Source: an uncultured Maribacter sp. | GTDB taxonomy: Bacteria > Bacteroidota > Bacteroidia > Flavobacteriales > Flavobacteriaceae | Length of the DNA stretch: 64,000 bases | Direction: 5' to 3' | NCBI RefSeq assembly: GCF_947495965.1 | Contig: NZ_CANMBB010000007.1 | Location: forward strand, 62,001-126,000 | Shown: in pieces, positions 20,801 through 28,140 of the stretch | Layout: the number at the start of each line of letters is the position of its first letter | Position numbering within the stretch: the stretch's first letter is position 1 | Notes under the pieces: generated by a model | What the model was told of the DNA's origin: nothing | The model's database searches: none | Seen by the model: the letters and a program-made list of their open reading frames with translations, nothing else | Made by a program: the position numbers and the translations under genes

Positions 20801-21935
20801 CTTTATTATCCTCTAATTTTGCAATAGATGTAACGTTATTAGATAAAGGCCCAAAAGGGTAATTAAGCTTGGTGTGATATTTTTTAAAAGGTGTTTCTCT
20901 TAGATTAAATTTATAAATACCATTATTAAATGTACTAACCCAACAACCACTTTTAATATTAGATGCTATTGCGCTTGTTCTTATAACGTTATCCTTTTCT
21001 TTATAAGTAGCTATCTTATATGGCTTATTATTTAGAAACTTTTCTACATTAGTAATGTGAATAATTCCGTTAGTTAAGGTTCCTAACCACAAATTTCCTA
21101 AAGGGTCTAAAGATGAACTATTAAAGTTTTCGTTTTTAAATTTTCGCTTCTTAAATTTATAACTAACCTCTCCTTTTATATTTCTATCAAAAGTTAAATG
21201 AACTACACCTATGTTAGTGGTAACAATTAAATTACTACTACTTACTTTTACTATTGAATTACAATATTTTATTTTATTTTCTAAAACCTTAGTAAATACA
21301 TTAGTTTTTATATTAAAGGAGTACAAGCCGTTGGAAGTTGTAAGTAAATAGGTTCTTTTATTTATTTTTAATCCATCATAAAAGTCTATCCTAATATTTT
21401 TATCTTCCTTAGGTATTTTATAATGCCCAGAAAATTTATAATCCTCTGTAAAAACTAATACGCCACTCCCTTCAGTTAAACAATAAACTAATTTTTCTTC
21501 TTTATTAACTAATATTTTCCTAATAATAGGTCCCTTAACTCCTTTGTTAATATTCCTATTAGAATAAATTGTAGTGAATTTTTCTTCCAAATAATTGTAT
21601 ACAGATATACCATTATCTGTACCAATCCAAATCTTTTTATTTACATCTTCTGTAATAGTTCTTACTCTATTACTAGCCAAAACTTCTTGACCTACAGAAT
21701 TTTTATATACTTTAAAGGCATAACCATCAAATTTATTAAGCCCCTCATAAGTTCCAAACCATAAGTATCCCCTAGAATCTTCTAGAATAGAAGTTACACC
21801 ATTGTGTTCTAAACCATCTGTAAGGGTGTAATTTTTATCAAACTTTAAACTTGTTTCTTCCTGAGGTGTTACATAATTAAAACTAAGTAGCACTAACCAA
21901 ATAAAACAAAAAAAAGCTTTTTTTACCAAAAACAT
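17805..21935 (-). CDS. hybrid two-component system regulator (HTCS) 2
   Basis: A 1376-residue HTCS with the same architecture as the one at 6285. It has a signal anchor (LSFNYVTPQ), a reg_prop double propeller (YLWFGTYEGLNKFDGYAF, IWIGTDNGISVY, LWLGTEGGGICRL), a Y_Y_Y domain and a membrane span near residues 806-832. HisKA follows with H866 (ISHELKTPLT), then HATPase (DTGRGID, GSGIGLAFTKRL), a receiver with D1174 (ILSDVHMPEMNG) and a C-terminal AraC HTH ending in the typical FKEKYGVSPGKY. It presumably senses a sulfated-galactan oligosaccharide and activates either the sulfatase pair upstream (22038-25227) or the GH110 operon downstream. The two HTCS proteins are diverged paralogues, so they probably recognise different oligosaccharides. 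Confidence 0.93.
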   Translation of the reverse strand: MFLVKKAFFCFIWLVLLSFNYVTPQEETSLKFDKNYTLTDGLEHNGVTSILEDSRGYLWFGTYEGLNKFDGYAFKVYKNSVGQEVLASNRVRTITEDVNKKIWIGTDNGISVYNYLEEKFTTIYSNRNINKGVKGPIIRKILVNKEEKLVYCLTEGSGVLVFTEDYKFSGHYKIPKEDKNIRIDFYDGLKINKRTYLLTTSNGLYSFNIKTNVFTKVLENKIKYCNSIVKVSSSNLIVTTNIGVVHLTFDRNIKGEVSYKFKKRKFKNENFNSSSLDPLGNLWLGTLTNGIIHITNVEKFLNNKPYKIATYKEKDNVIRTSAIASNIKSGCWVSTFNNGIYKFNLRETPFKKYHTKLNYPFGPLSNNVTSIAKLEDNKVLLTANRGGIVLFNLEKQEFEPTPFYIPKNYLLKTSHAYVDSKKNIWIKIAGTGLFRVENGKLVKLKSSLIDSNTSGNIRLIKEDEEGNIWIVNTENIYKIHLDSNRDILKIESLFENPFFTKNKPSLFRTLFIDTVENFLWIGTDADGLYRVHFKNDKTLKNADVKQYINVKGDENSISSNFVTSILRLPNKELWLGTEGGGICRLENETTDIKFIPFTEKDGLSNNVVKALVADNENLWIATNKGLNKLDVTNRVVRNFSMSDGLPFEDFWYVASSVNSNSLFFSGVNGFCYFNKDELPKKESLPILQLESLKVFNKKIIPGDTINGRILLNKRLNEQEEINLNHDENVFSIELASLHFLNPKNHHLKYKLLPTNKEWIETTSDQKSLYFNGLQPGEYELSVMASNSLNDWTTPKNIKINIAPPFWKTLWAYLLYLLGILLVSYIVVLTLLKIQSLNHKVEIEHLEIENVKEINKAKLRFFSNISHELKTPLTLIASPVNILLERYKGNKDVSDKLQLVLRQSRKIRQLVTQVHDFQKSEANLLKMNYSRFNFNEFIEKLAGDFKFMADSDKKKFTIISPGNEIFISADKNKLEKVLNNLLSNAFKYTEPNDSITIDFKSDDKDLILSVKDTGRGIDKEDLGHVFERFYQTKRQKNINLGGSGIGLAFTKRLVEMHYGYISVESEIDKGTDMKLVLPVVKQDGGLEQKEKVEIILSEEKKFEFNNQLVKTNSHEKVILKEDYSSVVVYFVEDNLDMRVFVTDVLTPYFKVKPFNNGKECLNAMEDEWPDIILSDVHMPEMNGLQLCNKIKSDMKTSHIPVILLTAFTKIEGHIQGLRDGADAYITKPFSVPFLITQIAMLLENRKQLRERYQIGIPLNKENNKNNRNDNAFLEKLYNLMAENLDNQNLDINTFAKELYLNRTHFFQKVKSLTNQTPFELLKAYRLKKAGELILNKNVSINEVYVMTGFKSRTHFSKLFKEKYGVSPGKYSSSIAIN

Positions 21936-22037
21936 AAACGAACTATTTGCTTACAATTAATTGTAAAAATAGCTAAACAGATTTAAAAACCATGATCAAG
22001 TTCTCTGGAAGAGACTAAAATGTTATATTGTATAAAC

Positions 22038-23543
22038 TTATTGCTTAGATGCTTTTTGAATCAATTTAGAAATTTCAAAAGTCTCGTTGTAACTAGGCAT
22101 TCTACCATCATTCCACATTTCTTCATCTTGAGCAGAATAAAACCATAATGGGGTAATAAAACTTTGTGTCCACTCTTTTGTTTTAGAAACCATAGCTTCA
22201 AGGCGTTCAGGGTACCTACCTCCCATATTTCTCTTCTCTCCAATATCTGTAGTAATATTGGTTAATTTCCATGGTTCATTACCAACACGTGTAATTTTCC
22301 AATCGCCTTGTCTAGCTCCTACATCACAATGCCCGTGACGGTATCGCAAACAATAAATCATTTCATCTTTATATGGTTCCGTATCTTCTAAAACATTAGG
22401 CATAATATCTTTACCATCAAGTATTTTACCATTTGGCAGTTTTGATTTTGCCAAAGCTGCAAAGGTTGGATATAAATCTAAAGAGGATACTGGATAATCA
22501 AACTTTTTTCCTTTTGCAATTTTATTTGGCCAATGAAAAAACATTGGTACACGATAACCACCTTCCCAAGCATCGCCTTTTGTTCCTTTTAACGGATAAT
22601 TATTAGCTCCATGGTCAAAATTACCTCCGTTATCACTTAAGAAAACAATTAGTGTATTATCATATTGATTTGTTTCTTTTAAAGCTTTTACAATATTTCC
22701 CATACCTCTATCCACAGCATAAACCATAGCGGCATAGGTTCTCCTGTCCTTATCCTTTATATGAGCAAACTTCTTTAAATCTTCCTCTTTGGCTTCTAAT
22801 GGCACATGTGGCGCATTATAGGCCAAATACATAAAAAAAGGTTTTTCTTTTTTTGCTGCCAATTTTATATCATTTACAGCTTCTCTAGACAAAGCATCTG
22901 TTATATATTCTGTTTCCTTAACTTCCTTGTTATTATGTTCTAAGGGCAAATAATAATCTCTAATATTTTTATTACCTTCTTTAAGCTGTTTCTCATATAT
23001 TTTTTGATATTGCTCTGGAAAGTAATTATGACCTCCTCCTAAAAAACCATAATAATTATCAAAACCTCTGTTATTAGGATGAAACTTAGGAGCAGCTCCT
23101 AAATGCCATTTTCCTATTGCACTTGTATAGTAACCAGAATTCTGTAAAACTTTAGACATAAAGATTTCCTTTAAGGGAACTCCCATATTGTCATCATTAT
23201 TTTTACTAGAATTACTATGTAAATTAAATGGTGTTCCTATCACTTGTGAATAACGCCCTGTTAGCAAAGAAGCCCTACTTGGCCCACAAAAAGGATGCGC
23301 AACATAGGCCGATGTAAATACGATTCCATTATTTGCTAAATTATCTAGCTCTGGAGTAGTAATATCCTTAGATCCATTAAAACCTACATCTGCATACCCT
23401 AAATCATCACATAAAACAAGTAAAATATTTGGGTTTTTAGTTTCATTCTTAAAACTTGATTGTGCCTTACAACTACTAACAGTTAGTAATATTACAATTA
23501 ATAGAGCTCTGTTAATATTTTTAAATAGCTTCATTCTTATCAT
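22038..23543 (-). CDS. S1-family sulfatase (lipoprotein)
   Basis: A 501-residue S1 sulfatase with lipobox LTVSSCKAQ (C25), catalytic start NILLVLCDDLGYADVGFNGS and intact maturation motif C86-G-P-S-R. GKWHLGAAPKFHPNNRGFD and YGFLGGGHNYFP resemble the sulfatase encoded at 33889, so the two are probably in the same or neighbouring S1 subfamilies (S1_19-like by overall look, not proven). FLSDNGGNFDHGANN and the tail motif are present. It is the second gene of a two-gene operon: its start is 1 bp from the stop of the sulfatase upstream. The likely role is removing sulfate from galactan oligosaccharides in the periplasm. Confidence 0.92.
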   Translation of the reverse strand: MIRMKLFKNINRALLIVILLTVSSCKAQSSFKNETKNPNILLVLCDDLGYADVGFNGSKDITTPELDNLANNGIVFTSAYVAHPFCGPSRASLLTGRYSQVIGTPFNLHSNSSKNNDDNMGVPLKEIFMSKVLQNSGYYTSAIGKWHLGAAPKFHPNNRGFDNYYGFLGGGHNYFPEQYQKIYEKQLKEGNKNIRDYYLPLEHNNKEVKETEYITDALSREAVNDIKLAAKKEKPFFMYLAYNAPHVPLEAKEEDLKKFAHIKDKDRRTYAAMVYAVDRGMGNIVKALKETNQYDNTLIVFLSDNGGNFDHGANNYPLKGTKGDAWEGGYRVPMFFHWPNKIAKGKKFDYPVSSLDLYPTFAALAKSKLPNGKILDGKDIMPNVLEDTEPYKDEMIYCLRYRHGHCDVGARQGDWKITRVGNEPWKLTNITTDIGEKRNMGGRYPERLEAMVSKTKEWTQSFITPLWFYSAQDEEMWNDGRMPSYNETFEISKLIQKASKQ

Positions 23544-23544
23544 G

Positions 23545-25227
23545 TTATTTTGTTCCTGTTGCCTTATTACCTTTCCAACCTTTATTAAATTGAATTAATA
23601 ACTTTTTTACTAATTCTGGATTTTCTTTGGCAACATTAACGGTTTCTTTAGGGTCTGTTTTATGGTCATATAATTCTACAAACAATGGTTCTTTTTCTGG
23701 TTGTGTATAATCCTTCCAAACAATTAGTCTATACTGTTCTGTACGCATAGCATACCCCATAAGTCTATTTTCAAACAAATCCCTATCCCATTTCTCTTTT
23801 TGTTGGTCTTTAATTTTAGCCTCCACCTCTTCAATTAAAGGTCCAAAATAAGTTTCTCGCATACCCTGAGACAATGGATTTGCAGCCCACTCTCTAAGTG
23901 CTGGTGTAGGGAATTGGGTAAATACTGCAGATTTCCAATTCATTTTTGGATTCTCTAATAATGGAGCAAAACTTTGTCCTTCTAAATGATTTGGCAACTG
24001 TATTCCCGCTAAATCACATAATGTAGGGTACATATCTACCAGCTCTACTAAAGCATTTGTTTTTTTTCCTCTATTTTCTTTAGCCATATCTGGAGTCCAA
24101 ATCATTAATGGCACTCGCGTTCCTATTTCATAATTAGTAGCCTTTCCCCAAATACCCATATCTCCTAAATGCCATCCGTGGTCACTCCAAACAATTATAA
24201 TAGTGTTATCTCTTACACCTGCATCCTCTAAAGCATCTATCATGACACCTATTTGCGCATCAATATAACTTACACAGGCCAAATACGCATGTTTAAGGGT
24301 TCTTGCCATTTCATCATCAATAGGGCCTTTTTTAGGAATTCCATATCTAGCACGTAATTCAAAAGAAGGGTGTAAACCCATTGCTGCACCATCTTTTGGC
24401 CCTTCGGTTTGTGTTGCTAGTGGTATTTGAGATGCATCATACATATCCCAATATTTTTTAGGAGCCATCCAGTTTAAATGTGGTTTTTTCATCCCCATAC
24501 CCAAAAAGAAAGGTTTATCTGGATTCTTTTCTAACATATCTTTAAGGGTTGCTATGGCTAATTCTGCATTATACCCATCTTCATAAAATGAATCTGGAAC
24601 ATCTGCTTTTTCATAAGCAGGACCCTTCCCTAATCCGTTTCTTGGTGCATTTTCTCCGTATTTTGCAATTACCTCTGCTGTACTCTTTTTTGAAAATTCT
24701 TGATTTTCCTTAAGTGCATATCCTCCTGGAGCCTTACTTTTTTCTATGGTCATCTTATCATAAGCAGGTTTTCTGCTCCATGAAAGTTTAGCATCTCCAA
24801 ATTTAGTGTTATGGTATATTTTTCCTGTACTAACCGTTTCGTAACCATTGGCCCAAAAATGTTGTGGTAGGGTTAAAATATCTGGATTTTTATCTCTGAA
24901 ATACGTAAAATTTTCAATTACGTTTATAGTTTCTGGCCTTGCTCCGGTCATTAAACTTGCTCGTGAAGGACTACAAATAGGTTCTTGACAATATGCATTA
25001 TTAAATAACAAACCATCTGCCGCTAACTTATCTAAATTAGGTGTTACGGCTATATCAGAACCATATGCACCAATTTCAGGTCTTAAATCATCAACAGCTA
25101 AAAAAAGAATATTAGACCTACTATTCTTTACCTCTATCGCTTCTTTAGTTTCTTTACACCCAATCACTGTAACTACCATACAAAAAAGTAGTATCGCTCT
25201 AAATTTTAATCTCAATATATCATGCAT
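23545..25227 (-). CDS. S1-family sulfatase, iduronate-2-sulfatase-like (S1_7 type), lipoprotein
   Basis: A 560-residue sulfatase with lipobox VTVIGCKET (C24). The start NILFLAVDDLRPEIGAYGS, maturation motif C85-S-P-S-R and TGARPETINVIENFTYFR track human iduronate-2-sulfatase closely, as expected for subfamily S1_7. S1_7 members also occur in marine galactan loci, so the name does not imply glycosaminoglycan as substrate. IVWSDHGWHLGDMGIWGKATNYE gives the C-terminal half of the active site. It is the first gene of a two-sulfatase operon. Its promoter region carries the weakest of the five 21-bp direct repeats (25321-25348). Confidence 0.92.
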   Translation of the reverse strand: MHDILRLKFRAILLFCMVVTVIGCKETKEAIEVKNSRSNILFLAVDDLRPEIGAYGSDIAVTPNLDKLAADGLLFNNAYCQEPICSPSRASLMTGARPETINVIENFTYFRDKNPDILTLPQHFWANGYETVSTGKIYHNTKFGDAKLSWSRKPAYDKMTIEKSKAPGGYALKENQEFSKKSTAEVIAKYGENAPRNGLGKGPAYEKADVPDSFYEDGYNAELAIATLKDMLEKNPDKPFFLGMGMKKPHLNWMAPKKYWDMYDASQIPLATQTEGPKDGAAMGLHPSFELRARYGIPKKGPIDDEMARTLKHAYLACVSYIDAQIGVMIDALEDAGVRDNTIIIVWSDHGWHLGDMGIWGKATNYEIGTRVPLMIWTPDMAKENRGKKTNALVELVDMYPTLCDLAGIQLPNHLEGQSFAPLLENPKMNWKSAVFTQFPTPALREWAANPLSQGMRETYFGPLIEEVEAKIKDQQKEKWDRDLFENRLMGYAMRTEQYRLIVWKDYTQPEKEPLFVELYDHKTDPKETVNVAKENPELVKKLLIQFNKGWKGNKATGTK

Positions 25228-25283
25228 GATTATAATTTCTTTTGATGTTTATTTGATTACAAAAAATTTGCAACAAGCACCCC

Positions 25284-25348
25284 CAAATTTCCAAACTTTA
25301 GCTTATCTAGGCTTCATTAAAATTACCTTATTATTACAGTATTTTAAC
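25284..25348 (-). promoter_or_regulatory. candidate 21-bp direct-repeat operator with -7 box (sulfatase pair)
   Basis: On the + strand AATTACC (25321-25327) and TTTTAAC (25342-25348) lie exactly 21 bp apart, matching the TTTWACC-N14-TTTWACC repeat seen at four other promoters, with mismatches. A -7-like box (GAAATTTG on the minus strand, 25284-25291) lies 29 bp nearer the gene, the same gap as elsewhere. The sulfatase start is at 25227. This is the least certain of the five sites. Confidence 0.45.
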
Positions 25349-25407
25349 TATAACTTTTATAAGCCAATTTAAACGCATTACCTATAAATAACTTAATATA
25401 CAAAACC

Positions 25408-27588
25408 CTATACTAAGTTAAAATCTTTCAACGGCAAGCTTTTATATCTTTTGCCTGACGCTTTAAAAATTGCATTTACAATCGCTGGCGCTACTACGGG
25501 AACCCCTGGCTCACCAACACCAGTTGGTTTCTCGTTATTTTGAACTATTTCTACATGAATTTTAGGCGCGTCTGGCATTCTTAACATACTATAATCATGA
25601 AAATTGCTTTGTTCTATAGCTCCATCTTTAGCAGTTATTTTCCCATAAAAAGTATGAGACATTCCAAAAATAACAGAACCTTCCATCTGCGCTTTTATAG
25701 TATCTTGATTTACAGCTGTACCGCAATCTATAACCATATACACATTATGAACTTTAACTTTATTTGCTGCCACTGAAACCTCTGCTACACAAGCTACATA
25801 GGACAGAAAACTATAATGAACCGCAAGTCCTAATGCATGACCTTCTGGTAAATCCTGGCCCCAACCTGCATTCTTCGCCACAGACTTTAACACATGTTTT
25901 AAACGTGCAGTATTATATTTATAAGGATTTTTAGTTTCCTCTATTCTATCACTACCTATTAAATCTAACCTAAACTGCAAAGCATCTTTTCTAGCTTTAT
26001 GAGCCAGCTCATCTGCAAATACATTAATTGCAAAACCATGTGGAATATTAATTACAGAACGCAACCATCCTATTCTTACATGCGCCTCAGCTTCAGCCGT
26101 TTCTATTTGCATATTAGGAACCTCAAAAGGAACATCAGCCGCACTTGCTGCCTCCCATCTTGCTGGTTCTTTTGCTCCTGGTTGAAAAGTAGATGTTATA
26201 GATGGTAATGCAAACCTATGCAACCAGCCCGTAACATTTCCTTTTTCATCTAAAGAACCTTTCATGTATTGCGCGGATACCGTATGATAATACCCATGCT
26301 GCACATCGTCTTCTCTAGACCACACAACCTGAACAGGTTCATTTATTGCTTTAGACACAATCACAGCTTCCATTATATAATCTGGTTTAGACTTTCTTCC
26401 AAAGCCTCCTCCTAAAAAAGTAACATTTACCGTTATATTCTCTTCAGCTATTTTAAGAAAATTAGAAACTACTTTTCTTGTTCTTTGTGGTTCTTGTGTA
26501 GGTGCCCAAATTTCGCAGCCCTCTTTATTACACCATGCCACAGCGTTAGGAACTTCCATTGGTGCATGTGCTAAATGTGGCAATTGATATGTACTTTCTA
26601 CTATTTTACTTGCTTTATTAAAAGCATTATCAATAGTACCAATACTTTTCCTAACTTTTCCAGATTTATGAACAGCTTCTGTCATTGCAGACATAAATTT
26701 ATCTGAATTATAAATTTCATTACCTCCTTTATCCCATGTAACCTTTAAAGCATCTCTACCTTTAAACGCTGCCCAAGTATTTTCAGCAACCACAGCAACA
26801 CCTCCTAAAGCTCCAAAAGGTCCTTCTACCCTAGGCACCTCAACAACACGTATAACTCCTTTTATCTTTAATGCTTCTTCCTTATCAATTTTAACAACTG
26901 TCCCAAATGCTACAGGACAGCGTTTTATTGCTGCAAATTTCATGTTAGGAAGCCTAAAATCTAAGCCAAAAACAGCTGTTCCATTTGTAAAATTCCGAAC
27001 ATCTATACTCGGTAATTTTTTACCTATATATTTAAAATCTTTGGGGTCTTTTAATAATACTTCTTTTGGTACTTCTAATGTTTTTGCAATTTCTACTAAA
27101 GATCCAAAAGCTTTCTTTTTTCCACTAGAGTGAACCACAAAATGATTTTCTGCTTCACATTCCGATTCTGGCACTTCCCATATTTGAGCCGCTGCCGAAA
27201 TTAACATTGCTTTGGTCGCTGCACCTAATTGGCGCATGGTTTCATACATTAACCTTATACTTTTTGAACCATCCGTATTTTGGTCTCCATACTTTACATC
27301 ACCAACAGCTTGTTTTACGCTTACTCTACTCCAATCTGCCTCCATTTCATCTGCAATTACAGAAGTTAAAGAAGTTCTTACTCCTTGTCCCATTTCAGAA
27401 CGAGAAGCCAACAAAATTAAACTCCCATCTGAATTTAACTGAACAAACAAATTAGGATTAAAGGCTACTATTTCTTTTGATGTACAACTCTCTAAAATTA
27501 CTGTTGTAGACGCCAACACTAAACCCCCAGAAGCCAAACCAATTCCTTTTATAAAACCTCTACGGCTTATGTTCTTTATATCTCCCAT
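25408..27588 (-). CDS. molybdenum hydroxylase large subunit (IorB-like, xanthine oxidase family)
   Basis: A 726-residue molybdopterin-cytosine-dinucleotide-type subunit. It starts with a twin-arginine-like leader (SRRGFIKGIGLASGG), so it is probably exported folded. The molybdenum cofactor regions are evident: SRSEMGQGVRTSL, FLGGGFGRKSKPD, HVRIGWLRSV, a DCGTAVNQDTI segment, and near the C-terminus TGVGEPGVPVVAPA with the conserved glutamate expected in catalysis. Relatives (isoquinoline 1-oxidoreductase, aldehyde dehydrogenase) hydroxylate aldehydes or N-heterocycles. In this PUL a periplasmic sugar-aldehyde oxidase (aldose to aldonate) is an attractive inference, unproven. It is preceded by its 2Fe-2S subunit with 8 bp between them. 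No cofactor maturation gene is in the window. Confidence 0.88.
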   Translation of the reverse strand: MGDIKNISRRGFIKGIGLASGGLVLASTTVILESCTSKEIVAFNPNLFVQLNSDGSLILLASRSEMGQGVRTSLTSVIADEMEADWSRVSVKQAVGDVKYGDQNTDGSKSIRLMYETMRQLGAATKAMLISAAAQIWEVPESECEAENHFVVHSSGKKKAFGSLVEIAKTLEVPKEVLLKDPKDFKYIGKKLPSIDVRNFTNGTAVFGLDFRLPNMKFAAIKRCPVAFGTVVKIDKEEALKIKGVIRVVEVPRVEGPFGALGGVAVVAENTWAAFKGRDALKVTWDKGGNEIYNSDKFMSAMTEAVHKSGKVRKSIGTIDNAFNKASKIVESTYQLPHLAHAPMEVPNAVAWCNKEGCEIWAPTQEPQRTRKVVSNFLKIAEENITVNVTFLGGGFGRKSKPDYIMEAVIVSKAINEPVQVVWSREDDVQHGYYHTVSAQYMKGSLDEKGNVTGWLHRFALPSITSTFQPGAKEPARWEAASAADVPFEVPNMQIETAEAEAHVRIGWLRSVINIPHGFAINVFADELAHKARKDALQFRLDLIGSDRIEETKNPYKYNTARLKHVLKSVAKNAGWGQDLPEGHALGLAVHYSFLSYVACVAEVSVAANKVKVHNVYMVIDCGTAVNQDTIKAQMEGSVIFGMSHTFYGKITAKDGAIEQSNFHDYSMLRMPDAPKIHVEIVQNNEKPTGVGEPGVPVVAPAIVNAIFKASGKRYKSLPLKDFNLV

Positions 27589-27596
27589 AACCGTAT

Positions 27597-28049
27597 TTAT
27601 TTTGAAGATTCTAGAGTATTATTAATTGCTTCTTTAATTCTGGTATATGTTCCACACCTACATATATTTCTTACCATTGCATTATTAATATCTACTTCGG
27701 ATGGTGCATCATTAGTATTTAAAAGTGCTGTTGCCGTAATTAACTGTCCTGATTGACAAAAACCACATTGTGGAACATTTAATTTTTCCCAAGAATTTTG
27801 TAATTTTCGTAAGTTTTCTGTAGTTCCTTCTATAGTTACAATATCTTTTCCTTCTACTAAAGAGACTTGCAATAAACATGAATTTACAGCATTACCATCT
27901 ACTAAAACCATACAAGCTCCACAAAGGCCTTTTCCACAACCAAATTTTGTCCCAGTATAACCAATAACATCTCGTAAGACCCACAACAACGGCATATCTG
28001 ATTCCACATCTACGCTATGTTTTTCTCCATTAATTTGCAAAGTAACCAT
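27597..28049 (-). CDS. molybdenum hydroxylase 2Fe-2S subunit (IorA-like)
   Basis: A 150-residue small subunit with two 2Fe-2S clusters. The plant-ferredoxin-type N-terminal cluster is built from GCGKGLCGACMVL plus a later NSC cysteine. The C-terminal cluster is CGFCQSGQLI with RNICRCGTYTRI. It has no signal peptide, consistent with export bound to the twin-arginine-bearing large subunit encoded 8 bp downstream. It passes electrons from molybdenum to an acceptor; no dedicated FAD subunit or cytochrome follows. The gap to the GH127 gene upstream is 91 bp with no visible terminator, so it may be co-transcribed with the GH127 operon or have its own promoter. Confidence 0.9.
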   Translation of the reverse strand: MVTLQINGEKHSVDVESDMPLLWVLRDVIGYTGTKFGCGKGLCGACMVLVDGNAVNSCLLQVSLVEGKDIVTIEGTTENLRKLQNSWEKLNVPQCGFCQSGQLITATALLNTNDAPSEVDINNAMVRNICRCGTYTRIKEAINNTLESSK

Positions 28050-28140
28050 ACTATTCTTTTAAAGTTAAAACAATACTATTTCCTTCTATAAAAGAAAAAA
28101 CTTTAATAGAAGTACCATATAACTATAATTTCATAAAATT

